In this document: positions 26,766 through 39,800 of the stretch, one piece after another
Layout of the letters: each line of letters opens with the position of its first letter
Numbering within the stretch: position 1 is the stretch's first letter
NCBI RefSeq assembly: GCF_000764305.2
Contig: NW_025944832.1
Coordinates: forward strand, 91,821 to 155,820
From: Hyalella azteca
Lineage: Eukaryota > Arthropoda > Malacostraca > Amphipoda > Hyalellidae
Length of the DNA stretch: 64,000 bases
Direction of reading: 5' to 3'
Position numbers and translations under genes: made by a program
The notes under the pieces: model-generated
What the model was told of the DNA's origin: nothing
What the model saw: only the letters and a program-made list of their open reading frames with translations
Database searches by the model: none

Positions 26766-29700
26766 TTGTTAGCAGTTCGTAGTGCACTTCTGCTACCAAA
26801 TGTGTGTTGGGGCACTATAGATATTCATTTATACGTCAGTTGAGTGAAAACTGTAGAGCTTCTTATGGTTTTGCTGGAAGTACTTTACAGGCTTTGAGAT
26901 CTGCAGCACTCTGAAGCATCATACTAAAAGATACGTTTCGGCATTGTATGAACGGAATTGACTACGGAATTCCTGAAAAAATCTTAATGAATAATAGCAA
27001 TATATCATTCAAAATTTCATCACAGTTCAAGCAATTTTGGCTGTGAGTAACAATTATATTTTTGGTCTAGACTTCATTTCTTTCTGACATAAAATAAAAT
27101 CCACTCAGGGCTTTTTCTTGGCTACTAAGAGACTAGAGTGCATCAACGGTTGTCACATTTATAAGTTTATAGTTCCGAACTTGGTTTTTGTTTCAAAAAG
27201 TTTTAAAGGTAATACAAGTTGGCATTTACGCAGAATTGATGAATTAAACCTCCTATACGGGATCATTAAAAACCGCGCACATGCGAGGTTTGCAATGTTA
27301 TTTGATTGTGTTATTAGCTGCCGAAAGTATTCGCTCTTGAAAATTACTTATATTGAAGTAAGGGTATCAACTCAAGCATTTGAATCGAGTTCAAATTAAA
27401 AGGTAATTTAAAGATTGAAAATAATTTTGGTTCAACCGCCACCCCCCAGGTAAACTTGAATAGCAAGTGCACTACCACAGCTCTGAAAAAAATTCTTAAC
27501 GATAATATCTGCTTGACGATGATATCTCGCTGCCGAGATATCAGTTGCATCAATTTTCGTTAAAAATGAAGCTGAGTGCACGCCAATATATCTATGGATC
27601 GCAATCTGTATATAAGCTATTTACCTAGTTCTTGCCAGTAAACATCTGGCAGCATCACGAGTCGGCTGCAGAGCCCTGAGGAACTTTTTGGGGCGTCAGC
27701 TAATATAAAGTTATACATTATTTATAGTTGTGTATAGTTATAGTTTATACAGCTGCACTTATCCAGCCAAGACGTAACAGGCTTTGCGAGAAAGTTAAAG
27801 GCAGGCTTTGCGGGAAAGGATTTGCCATATATTGTTATTACGACAGCAAGATGCATTGCATGGGAATTGACTGCCTGGGCATCAGATTGAATATTTTTTG
27901 AGTCGTCTAACTGCAGACGTCGACTCAACATTTGTACACACGTTCTCTGGAGAGTTAAGTAAAACCAAATAAATGCTCACAGTGTAAAAATTGAAAATAA
28001 ATTGTTTCAACTGAATTTCTTGGATGGGGGTCAGAGGTACGTTAATGGGTATGTAAATGGAAGATGGAGCAGGAGATTATTAATAATTTTCGGTCAGTGC
28101 ACATTCAATCAGTCTTGAGGTGTTGAACGGAAAATAAGACATAAAAATGGTGTACGTTAACAACCAGAATCAAACCAACTTTATTAGAATGTCGAAAATT
28201 TTTGAAACAAAAGCAAGTCGAAATGAAATGAAAGTAACACGGCTACTCCTAAGTGCAAGAATAGATAAATTGGATATACAAGCAAGAGATATAAATTAAC
28301 ATTGTAAATAACTGCTCTGATTGTTTTAAATTTCCAATTGATGTGTGGCGATCTCTGTATTTTTGACAGAGATTTTACCGGTTATAGCAAGTTCTTCATT
28401 CTGTATGAATTAATCAGGGCTAATAACCGAAAGTGATCTCGAATCCTGAATAGTACAAATACATTCACCCTCGTTACTCTTGATGGTATTTCCAATAATA
28501 CAATTCCGTTGGTCTGAGAATTCCATTGCAAAGGATCCATATACATCAGGATCCGCATCAAATGAAGATACATGGGTCTTCCACGAATTATTATGAATAA
28601 TTAAGAACACGTTATTTTTTCTGCGTCTCTCTCAACAATTATTAATAGATGTTCAAAGCTTGATCGCGCCTCCCCAATAATATCCCTTGATTCATTTTGT
28701 TGTTTCTGTATTTTTTTAATTAATTAATTTAACAATAAGTAAAGAAAATTAACTTCGTTCGGATTCAAGAAAATGAAAACACATAATTTTGTTGTTGGGC
28801 GCAGCAAGGCTTCATTAAATATTGTAAAACAATTTCATTCGTAAAAAGGGCTTATAATCAGGTTATAAAATTAAGACATTAATACATCGGGAGAAATATC
28901 ATGGACATGCATTGGCTATCTATTAAAAGAATCTAAAATATTTTTTTAGCAAACGTTCTCGGGGTATTTTGAATTTTTTTCTACATTGCTATTTAATGAA
29001 ACGAAACACCTTCCTTGTTCGTTGAATGAGAGAGCAGAAATGAAATATTAAGCCACTGAACACTCTAAACCACTCGTGCAAGTTTGCACTACTTTCCTCT
29101 GCACACGGGCATTTGAATTATTATTTGCCCTTTCTACGCGGCACTTTCTTCTTATTTATATTCTTTACAAAGTTACCCGACTCTCCGAAGAAATAATCCA
29201 GCATCTGTCGCCTCAACTCGAGACTTTCTAACAAGCTCAGTCGTGCTGCGAGATAGCATTGTTTTCGCCTCACTTCCGGGTATGCGTGTGACTTTGCTTC
29301 TTACTTATTCACGGTATCTTACAGCCACGAAAAACTCATGGATTTATTTTCAAAATAATCGCATGAAAGTATCGAGTTTTCGTACAATCATACACGTGAT
29401 AATTTGTCCATAACTTACACTTATTCACTTCATACTGAAATGCCTGCATCAATTGATATGCTGCCTCGCTTGTGGAACCATCGTGATGTGTGTTCAGGTA
29501 TCTGGATATTACAGGTGTTGACGAACTCATTTTGGCGTCCTCAATTACTCAGGCTGTGTGTGATCTCCGCCGCATGATTGGTGTCGCAATGATTGCCGAA
29601 GCACAAGCCGAGTGTCATTTAATACAATCTTGCAACGGGCGCCGATTGAAAATCGGTGTCGACCATATAATCACTGGCCGCCAAATTTTCGACGGCCAAC

Positions 29701-29960
29701 CGCCAGAAACTTAATTATTGGAAATATTGAATAATCGTGATTACAGAACACGTCGTTAAATACGGATTTTCTTCATTTAGAAACATATCTTCAATCAATA
29801 ATATTGTGTTTTGGCTGAACCCAGGACCCACCTGTTGTAATGTCACAGTATTCAATAAATGTTGAAATTGCAAGCTTATCAATCACCTTCTCACGTCGGA
29901 AAAGGCACATTCCTACTTTTTCTTATAAATTTAATCCTAGTCATAGCATGGCCTTACGAT

Positions 29961-29980
29961 CTATGGGCCATGGCCCATAG
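29961..29980. repeat. Perfect 20-bp palindrome
   Basis: CTATGGGCCATGGCCCATAG equals its own reverse complement. GGGCCATGGCCC recurs directly after it and CCATGGGCC follows, making a 50-bp GC-rich fold-back cluster in AT-rich DNA. Confidence 0.9.
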
Positions 29981-32335
29981 GGGCCATGGCCCATTACCAT
30001 GGGCCTATGTCTTCAACGCCGACACTTCTATTCTATGCATTTGTACGTCAGGTCGCAGGCGAGCTAACCAATCAAATTTAAATCTATACTCCAATTAACT
30101 GCGAGACTAATGCGCTTCCAGTGGGGTTTATTTTTGTCATAAAAAGCTTATGTGATGAAATTCTATCTCTATTTGATGAAATGCAAGGAGGATCATAATT
30201 AATCTGTGATAACTTAATGTAACCTATTTAATGCTCTTCTATATTATGTTTCTAGTTTCATTTGACTAATGCTATAAACGTGAGCTCAGCTTTCGAATAA
30301 AAACAGGTTCTTCATGTCAAGGTCACAATAATTTAAACTATTGAATAACTTCATTTAAAACTCTCGCTGCTTCCATTTTCTGATCCATGAACCGTATTTA
30401 AACTTCAGGCGAAGGCATTGATGAATTCATCTGGTTCGCGTCTCCCAGCGACACCAGAAATCTAAACTTTGCTGCACAACGAAGCGTCGGTTCGCTGCGA
30501 CTTACGCGGCGTTAAATCTGCGCACCGTAAAAACTTTCCTTGGATCCAAAAACTCCAATTCAAGTCCGATCTCTGAAAGTTGCCACTGCAGCTGCCAAAG
30601 TTACATTTTCTGAGGCACCATAAATGATTCTTGATCAAGCCGTCGCCGGGGCAAATCTCTGGGTGATGATCGTAAGAAATATATTATTTGTAACCTTACT
30701 TTTTTGCGACAATTCATTCTTATTCATTTGATTGTGGCGATAAGTTTTTGAATTTATTAGATAAACTTTATATCAGCATTATTTATTTTTAGATATTTTA
30801 TACGCGTTACTTTATTTTAAGACATCGTAAATATGTAAAAAAACATGAAGTAGCCAGTTTAGTTTGAATATATACTAGAAAATTAAATTCGAACAAAATA
30901 GATAACAATTTTATATTACTTCTTTTAAAGTAATCTAGAATCAATGAACAGAGATAGATCATCGGCTTCAACGATGCCGATGAACGATTGAATAAAAAAT
31001 AATTTATAATTGATATGAATTTCCGTAATTGCGTTTGGAAAAGGTCTGCATCACAGATCCATGATCGATTAATTATATCATCACCTGACTCAACGCCCAA
31101 TGCAGTGAATTAGGCAACAGTCGTAAATCTGAGACATGGATAAAATTCATCACAGTAAATTTTGTCTGTTGTATTGAATTTAATATTCAATTACAATGCA
31201 ATAGTGCTGCATGATTGACTTGCTTCGTGGAAGTGGCAGCGTCTTTCATTCGTGACAGAAAAATTGCAGATTATTTCCCAGACTCGGTTCAATGTATCTA
31301 TTCAGCTTCATGAAAATCTTTAAATTATAAATAAACATGTTCATTTATATTGTATTAAAAAAAATGTTTATTTACGTTCAGGCCGAACTTAATACCTGCA
31401 AACAAGAACAACTTCGCAGAAAGAATCCGCGCGCTCGACTGGCGCGCCGACCTGTGAGAATAAATATGCATTGCCCAGCGAATTAACAACATTTTTATGC
31501 GTAAGTTTATAAGAGAAGCGCTGCTCTAAACAGAACTTCTGCCGGTATCTTGATATTGGAGAGCTACCAAACTTTCCGTTCAGGTGTAACAAAAGCAATT
31601 TTCCGGCTGTTTTGCAAAAAACTTAGGTAATTGTGAAAATCTATTTGGAAGCTTTGTGAGCGGACACTCAGAGAGGAGTTGTGGTGTGCAAATTTCGGCC
31701 ATGAAATTTTTCTGCATATTTTGAAAATTTGTTCAAGTTACACCAATTATTTAAGTTTAGGTGCGAAAACCAAACGCAGTCGGCATCTGCCCCTGAACAT
31801 TCGTTTTCACAGTTTTTCAATTAAATTCACAGATCATTCATAGTTTTTCAGTCGTTTGAGAAAGTTTGAATGGGCAACACCGATTTTTTCTATCTGTGCA
31901 ATGAAGCAACTTCTTGGACTGTCAGTATATAAAGAAATACTTAGGTTATTTATTTTTGGCGTACAATGCTGGTCTTTTATCATGATTGCAATTTATTTTT
32001 TTAAAGTTATATATCGTTACTCAAAATTTTTGTGAATAACATGCTTGTTATGTTTTCAAACTCTTCAGTTGTATCCTTGGTAGAATGAATAAGTTGAGAA
32101 ATACACAACGAACATTCAATCGCCCCGAAGATAACTTTTATTCTCGTCTCAGTTGCATTTTTTAGAAGAACAATTAATAAACTGGATAGATGTTCGGCTT
32201 TTTATATTTTGCTTGTCAAGCGTGACAATTAATATCATAACTGGAATATTTTCCTAATTTGATTCCTGCAGACTCGATCAACTTGATACACATGCGGGCT
32301 TGTGGTCTTTATGTGTGGTCATGTAACATAATGCT

Positions 32336-33150
32336 CTGTGACAGCCCTGGCATGGCCTTGTCACGGCCCTGTCACGGCCCTGGCATGGCCCTGTCACGGC
32401 CTTATTGGCTTGGCCTTTTCACGGCCCTAAAGTGACACTGCCATGCCTGACGCTCCTTACAGGACTTATTCATGTCACTAAGATTAACACATAGCTGAGA
32501 TTTACTTGTAAATGTGAAATACTTCATTACTGTTAAAAAACGATTCATATAGTTTAAGCTGGAGGTGGATAGTGTTCCACGACTTTTCTTGAATTCATTC
32601 GTTATCTCGTATTCACATTGACTGAATACAAGCTTTTAGTCCATGATGTAAGGAAGCTTTGAAGGTAAAAACTTGAATGGCTTGCATGGCCCTGTCACAG
32701 CCCAGGCATGGCCCTGTCACAGCCCAGGCATGGCCCTGTCACGGCCCAGGCATTGCCCTGTCACAGCTCAGGCATGGCCCTGTCAGGGCCCTGGCACAGC
32801 CTTGGCACGGCCTTGTCGCGGCCCTGTCACGGCCCTGGCACGGCCCTGGTATGGCCTTTTTACGGCCCTAAATTAACACTGCTATGCCTGACGCTCCTTA
32901 TACAGGACTTGTTCATATCACTAAGATTAAGACATAGCTGAGATTTACTTGCAATTGTGAAGTACTTTATTACTGTTTTTAATACGATTCATATAGTTTA
33001 CGCTGGAGGTGTAAAGTGTACCTGGACTTTTCTTAAAATTCGTTCGTAACAGTCGTTATCTCGTGTGTCTCGTATTCTCCTTGACTGAATATAAGCTTTT
33101 AGTCTAAGAAGTAAGGAAGCTTTGAAGGTAAAAACTTGAATGGCTTGCAG
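32336..33150 (+). repeat. Two-copy tandem duplication of a GC-rich minisatellite plus its flank
   Basis: Arrays of a 12-bp unit (CCCTGTCACGGC and CCCTGGCATGGC types) at 32336-32425 and 32683-32866. Each is followed by the same 260-280 bp, from CCTGACGCTCC to AAAACTTGAATGGCTTGC. Offset 442 bp; the second array has about twice as many units. Confidence 0.9.
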
Positions 33151-34337
33151 AGATGAGCGTCGAAAACGACAAAAAATAATTTGTTGAGCGTTGTTCTATC
33201 GAAATGAAAGAAATTTTGCATATTTCAGCAAATCATTTGATATAATTTTGCACCTTCTTTCAATATTTGTAACGTCAAATTATCTCAACTTTCGCATTTA
33301 GATAATTGCATGAAATGCACTACATTTGACCGCGTTGGTATGCAAGCAGTTGCATGCAAAACAGCCAGCCAGATGACTTGCTACTGCTGCAGATGACTAA
33401 TTGCTACGGCCGTAACTGCTGCCTCATGCTGCGCTCGACCTAGAAGCTGCCACACTTTCACTCTCGGACAACAGCTGCTCCCAGTGACCCCGTCGGCGCC
33501 AATCCTTCACAAGAAGCCATGCATGAATTTCAAGATGTTTGCAACACAAATGAATTATGCTTCGACCAACGGCGCATGGGCATGAGTTGACTTCCTACCT
33601 TTAACTCGTCACTCCCAAGAGATTTTTTCTCACAATTGCAGTCTATTTTGGTCTTCGTAAACGTGCAAATTAATGGTCTACTTCTGCAGCACTGTTCGGT
33701 TAGTTTGACTGTTTAATTTTTCGGTGAACATTTACTGTATTTTTATATATTTAGGGTAGAGCCCTTCACTTAGACAAGTTTGGTTAAAAATAATGCATGT
33801 TTTATTGAGAACTTCTTGTGAGTTTAATTTGTCAAGCTTTCTGATGAAAGGTACAATAATAGGGTCAATATGTCTTAAAATTTGTCTATAAATTTTTATG
33901 TAAATAATCCCATTCAAGCTTTGACAGTAATTGTTTGAATTTGTGTATTTATATGCATTTCGCTTATATTGCTGCAATCTTGATACGTACATCATCAATG
34001 ACTTTTATGTACACGTTTAGTGCCTCTGCAATCGCTACTCTCGGCCTGCGGTGATGTAAAAATGCACACTCAGTAAAATGAGCGAGACATTGTCCAAAGT
34101 GCAATGCACCTAACCCCCTTGTGCTAGTCGTCCGGACCCAGTTGGCCCGACAAACGGACGTGTTAGTGCTCCGTTCGCTCTCTGCGTTTAAGAAAGTGTG
34201 TCACAATATAGACAATGTGACCCATCAATTTTCAGAGTGTACTTTAGAAGCGCAGACGTAGTGTATATAACCGCTCACGCACTGCCGGAGGATGTGAGTG
34301 AAATGCCCTCTGTCGGATTGACCGTTTTTAGCGTCGC

Positions 34338-34345
34338 TATAAAAA
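34338..34345 (+). promoter_or_regulatory. Candidate TATA box (TATAAAAA)
   Basis: TATAAAAA sits in a CpG-rich island (about 34100-34480) that stands out from the AT-rich surroundings. An A in TTCAT at 34369 lies 31 bp downstream, the expected TATA-to-start spacing. It lies 2.2 kb before the first coding exon of the peptidase on the same strand. No initiator or downstream element is convincing. Confidence 0.3.
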
Positions 34346-34368
34346 TAGGCGCAACTTTGAGAAAGTTC

Positions 34369-34425
34369 ATCGCAAACGTGACCGCTTCGTTCATGTCGGT
34401 GACCGGAAATTCGCTAACAGTGCAG
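34369..34425 (+). other. Candidate 5' non-coding exon ending in a strong splice donor
   Basis: The CpG-rich stretch ends with GTGCAG|GTACGT, a near-ideal donor. If the TATA box above is real, a 57-nt leader exon would splice to the region before 36598; the nearest acceptor, AATTCAG at 36575, has a weak pyrimidine tract. The same frame is open from about 34198, so an unrelated coding exon is also possible. Confidence 0.27.
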
Positions 34426-34983
34426 GTACGTACAGTGGAGGCATGAGCACGACAAGCGCGCTCTTTCTCTGTCTAGCGCTTACCCTGCGTTCTCGTAAAT
34501 AACGGTTGGTGTAAAATACAGTTATTTGAATATAATTTTTCTCATTCTAGAGTATTATTTTCCTATGTTATACATTATTACCATACTGGCATTTATGATA
34601 ACCCTGTGGCTGAGCTTTTCATCACTATGCTCTTAACACATAGATTGAATCCTGCTTCGTCCAATTCAACGAAGCTTAACTGGAGGTAAAGCAGCGACAA
34701 ACATACACACTTTGCATTGTTTGCCGACTCAGCGACTTCCTAGCTGACGAAACAATTCCCAAGTTGCTTACACGCCGCAGGAAAAAATTGTTGTGCTTCA
34801 ATTTCTCATCGAAACATTGGGAAATGACGAACAATCGTACGTTATTTCCCAGTTGGATATGGAGCAAGGCATCGAATTGCAGTGTATGTTACAAATGCAT
34901 AAAGATTTGAAGACGATTTTAATTATTGGGATGTTATAGATTACGTACTAGACCATTTTTTAAATTGAAAGTGTAGGAAGGGT

Positions 34984-35196
34984 ACGGATATTGGTTATTT
35001 TCTTCAAATTGTTAATATGCTTGAAATATCTACACTTCTTTTTCAACGGTCACTCCTATGATAGTTATAAGCGGTGGTCGTGATTTTTATATTGTATAGA
35101 TTACTAGAATGACAGAGGAGTTACTGATGACTTTGTTGCTAAAATGCATCGTAATTTAGAATGCATCTCGAGATCAACGGAACTCATTCTAAAGGA
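34984..35196. repeat. Dispersed repeat unit, uninterrupted copy
   Basis: 213 bp from ACGGATATTGG to CTAAAGGA, matching 37023-37766 in three blocks. It lacks the two insertions present in that copy, so it shows the pre-insertion state. Function unknown. Confidence 0.8.
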
Positions 35197-36597
35197 CTGT
35201 CAAGATGTTTTATATATTATGATGAGTTTTCTTGTTATGACCCATCAAAAATGCCGTATCTAACGTCAAAAATATATCTTAACTACTCTGCTTCTAATTG
35301 TATCACAATTTCGCAAGACTAAGCTTAGAAAGCAAGCATAGAAAGTCAGCATAGAAAAGTATAAATGTCTTGTCCAATAAATCTTGCGAAAATCCCTTCT
35401 TTTCAGGTTTTACAACGAAAACTCCCGTGCTAATACTGTCTCTATCAATGCTTTCAGCTCAGTTCTCCCTCATGCTTTCGGGTAAAAAGAAGAAATAAAT
35501 TTTTACCTCAACGTATTGGCGACAATACTCAAACAGCGTCACTACATTTGAAAAAAACTTATTTTTTCGAGAGTAGGATTTCGCGTTTTAGGAAGCTTTT
35601 AGCGCTGCCGAGTTAAAACATGCACGTATTTTTATTACTGCCTGAGGGCAGCGGCCGAGGGTTCCTTCAGACGTCCTCAGCCAGTAATCTGCCGTAAGGC
35701 ACGAGGGAAGGAAGTGTGTGTCTTGTTTGTCCTGTGCTGCTGATTGAGACCAGCTGGCTGTCCTACCTGCTTTCCCGCTTCTGAGCAAACTTGTAGGTTG
35801 AAGTTATCCGAGGCGGAAGTGGATTACGGAGCGTGTTGGTTGCAGGGCAAACGATGACCAAATTTGCCGCAAATTCAGACTGTGATGGAGTCACCAAGTG
35901 ACATAACTTTATAGTGAATGTCGGAACTTGTTAGATTGAATCCTGCTCACCATTAGTAGAGGGATTTATGTCGAAGGCTGCGAATGCCATGCAAAAATTT
36001 TAGTAATCGATTCCATAAAAATAGCAATTGTAAGTCCTCACAAGCTTGTTTTAGTTATCAGTAGCGATTTTTCCTTAAGGCAAAACGCATTATATACTCA
36101 TTCCCCTTCCCCAAATTATAAAGTTTTCCATCCAAAACAAACTCAAAATTTGCACATTTAAAAAATAATAACCAATTAATACAGGCGGAACTTGCGAAGC
36201 TTGCATTGTTTCTAAACGCAGGAACTAACTTTTTTATTTTATATTTAATTTCTAAAAGTATTGTTTTCCGCAGAGTGTGGTTCGAAACCAGTGTTGTACT
36301 TGAACCCTATAGCTTTAATCGGGAGAAACTTTATTAAGGAGCATAAACATACTGTAATCCTATATATATGATTTTGAATCGTACCTGAAACAAGCGAAAA
36401 TGATCACGATTTTCAGTTTGCTCACTTTGCGAAAGAATATGATGTCACGCAACAGTGATGATAACTCAAATAGAATATTAAGTCATCAATCATTCCTTAT
36501 TCTTGAGTTTAAGATACTGAGACTGAATGAATTTAGGGTTCTTGCGTTTAACTGAAATTGGACGAACAAATTCAGTTGAAGATTTTCCAAGGAAATT

Positions 36598-36878
36598 ATG
36601 GAGCTGCATAGTGAATATCAGAATGGCATTATTCCACGCGCACCGCTACCAGGAAATGTCATTTCGTACGCACAAGTGCGTAGTAACAAGTACTGGCAGC
36701 CAATAAAACGAGCGAACAATCAAACCGAGTTTAGAATTACGGTCGACGAGCCTAGCCTCGCTGACGACGAAGGCGCTTCTCATCGACGAGGCAACGACTC
36801 TGTCCTGAGAATTTCTTCACGTCGTCCGATGCCCGTTGGAAAAATTCTGGGGCATCGACAGTCGTCCGGCCAGTATAG
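36598..36878 (+). CDS. Metallopeptidase exon 1: N-terminal cytoplasmic tail
   Basis: ATG at 36598, with an in-frame TGA just upstream at 36577. It codes 93 residues plus two bases: polar, without a membrane segment, with an RR-rich end, as expected for the cytosolic tail of a type II enzyme. The donor AG|GTATCA at 36879 leaves phase 2. This is exactly what the membrane-segment exon at 43700 needs, since one base completes an AGG Arg codon. The intron would be 6.8 kb. The frame stays open past the donor into a minisatellite, which is probably chance. The alternative is an unrelated ORF with a shorter first exon elsewhere. Confidence 0.6.
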
Positions 36879-39800
36879 GTATCAAAAGAATGCAATTCAT
36901 GCATGCATGCGTGTTCATAGATGGCAAGTCCCGAAGCCGCTCAGGTGGCAGGTCATGAAGATCTACAGGTGGCAGATCATGAAGCCCTACAGGTGGCAGG
37001 TCATGAAGCCCGCACAGAAAGCACGGATATTGGTTATTTTCTGCAAATTGTTAATATGCTTGAAATATCTACACTCATATTGTTTGTTATGGCTGCAACG
37101 TCGTATGAGGACAGCGGCGCATTAGTGAATAATTTCATATTCATAATTTTTAATTAACAACTCATAATGAAAAACAACAGTACAGGCCTTTTTCAACAGT
37201 CACAACTTTTTTTTAGTCAATTAAGTTAGTTTCACGTTAGGCATTTAATTCTTAGAGAAGTAATTTAAAAGAAAGCAATCACGTGAGAAGGTAATTGAAT
37301 AGTAATAGCAAACGGCTCAATTTTTTTTAAACTAGAATTTTTTTACCTAATAACCGACGATTGAGTGAATTATTAGCGCAATTTATTCCACGAAATTGCA
37401 TGTTATTATGGCTAAGTATTGTCAATACAACTTTTGTGACTCGTTGGTATGTGAAACCATTCACTTTATTCATACACACCATTCCAACGAAAAGGAATTA
37501 ATTTTATTAATTAAAAACAGGGAATGGTTTCATGTCAATGATCAGGGCCCCGACCTTAACGCCTCTGATGGTGGCCTACACCGACTCCGAGGGTCACTGA
37601 GCTGTGACGCGAGCGAGGAGCGGGGGGGCAGTCACAACTCTATGATAGTTATAAGTGTATAATGTATAGATTACTAGAATGACCGAGGAGTTACTGATGA
37701 CTTTGTTGCTAAAATGAATCGTAATTTAAAATGCATCTCGAGATCAACGGAACTCATTCTAAAGGAGTTATGAGGAGTTAAGGTCTTGAAGTCCGCACAT
37801 GTGGCAGGTCATGAAGTCCGCACAGGTGGCAGGTCATGAAGTCCGCACAGGTGGCAGGTCTTGAAGTCCGCACAGGTGGCAGGTCATGAAGTCCGCACAG
37901 GTGGCAGGTCATGAAGCCCGCACAGGTGGTAGGTCATGAAGCCCACACAAGCGGTAGGTCATTATTCAAGCATGAAGAACAGGTCACGATTAAAGCAAGG
38001 TAAGCAAGGCATGATATGCAGAGCAGGTTGGCTACAACGCCAGCACGACATGCAGCTCAGGCACAGGTTAGCTACCACGAGTGTACGGCTGGCAGGTCAT
38101 GTCACAGGTAGTACAGTGTGCATGTTCTACAGGTTGGTTATACCGTGTACACGAAAGGCACGAAAGGGCACGAAATTACATGCCTCCGTGTGAGGCAGGT
38201 AATTTCGTGCCCATTGCAGGAAGTTCATCGACAGGTAAGATTATCGCACATGAACTGCTGGCGAGCCAACACGTAGGGCAACATGGGGCAGCGCCCCCCC
38301 CCCATTTTTTAAAACTAAATTTTTGATAAAGTTTTAAATGATACGAGGTGGTTCTTTGTTTTTTTTCAAAGGTACAACTTATGAAGAATGTATGATGTGA
38401 ATTAGACGCCTATAGAGTTATTCAATTTTTAATGACACACTATTTGTAAAAAGTGTCAAAATGGGCCCATTTTGCTCGCCACCACAGTTTGGCAGTGTCA
38501 GCGTGCATGGTACGTAAGGTCTTAATGCGCGGTAGGTGGCTAACATCAAGCGCCGTATGCCCGTATGTAACTTATCCCCTCGATGCATCATTTTCAATGC
38601 ATTAAATTACGTTCGCTCCTTAATTAGACGATTATTTAAAATTTTTGTTCGCTTAATATTAAATTTTATACAGTACAAATTTTCTAAATATCTATTGTTA
38701 AGTAATAGGAGGTCTTCTGATATGTCTTTGCTTATCGATTTCATGTCTGCATATCACGAATCAAAATTGAGTTTTATTTATTGTATATGCTAGTCTTCCT
38801 GATGAGAAACGTATTTGACGCGAAATGTAACCAATGCGTTGAATGTGTGCTGGATATTGAATAGCCGATCAGCGATTTACTCTTATAATTGGCCATGAAT
38901 TGGCCTCTTCAATTATGAACAGTTTGAATAGGGTACACTGTACAATGGATGCTCAACAATGAGGTTTCGGCGTTTAAATGGCTCATAATTCTCGCGTATG
39001 AAAGGCATCAAGTGTTGTCAGCGCGTCCTAAAGCTGCTCCGATGTCGGTTTGTTTTCGTTTCATGCGGTCCATGGTCAATCGTTCCAAGCTTTTTCGATG
39101 GCAACGGAGAATATTTACACTTTTGATGATGCTGTGGAGAATTACTGATAGCGTGGGACTGATTTGCGAAATACGAATTTTGTGTTGTGGTTCAAGAACG
39201 AAAATTGACTCGATAAATTTATTCGACATAAATTAGTAATTTTTAGGTTATAATAAGCTATGAGATTTTGAAATTTATAGAATTGGAATTCAGGGCGTTC
39301 TTCTAAAAAAATTAAGTTGCTATTGGACCACTTCCATGAAAGTCAAGCGGAAATTATCCTTACTTAATATTGATGTAATTTGTATATATTTTTCTCTTTG
39401 TTCACGTAAGTGACACAAACCCGCAGTAAAATTGATATGCTAGTAATTTCAATAAATCAGTTTTTAAATTTTAATGTGTTTTGATCGGCTGAGACAACAT
39501 TTAATGACACTCGTGTTACTCGATGATCACATCGTCAATTTCTGCTACTCGTTAGCTGTCCTTGATCACCCACAAAGTCACTGCCTGCTACTCGTTATCT
39601 GTTCTTGATCATCCACAACGTCACTACCTGCTACTCGTTATCTGTCCTTGATCATCCACAACGTCACTACCGGCTACTCGTTATCTGTCCTTGATCATCC
39701 ACAACGTCACTACCGGCTACTCGTTATCTGTCCTTGATCATCAACAACGTCACTGCCTGCTACTCGTTATCTGTCCTTGATCATCAACAACGTCACTACC

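Larger units (their letters stand above)
24310..32330. other. No gene recognised
   Basis: AT-rich spacer. 26265-26380 has a loose CATCAAATAACTGTA-type repeat. 29490-29714 has an open + frame of 74 codons without a family match. 30420-30560 is CpG-richer. The SINE-like heads and the palindrome are listed separately. Confidence 0.45.

Noticed and set aside
29490..29714. Plus-strand 74-codon frame, considered as a possible exon
   Set aside because: No family match, no clear splice pair, and the region includes a small hairpin; insufficient support.
32673..32941. Three overlapping frames rich in His, Gly, Pro and Ala
   Set aside because: All three + frames are open only because of the GC-rich 12-bp minisatellite.
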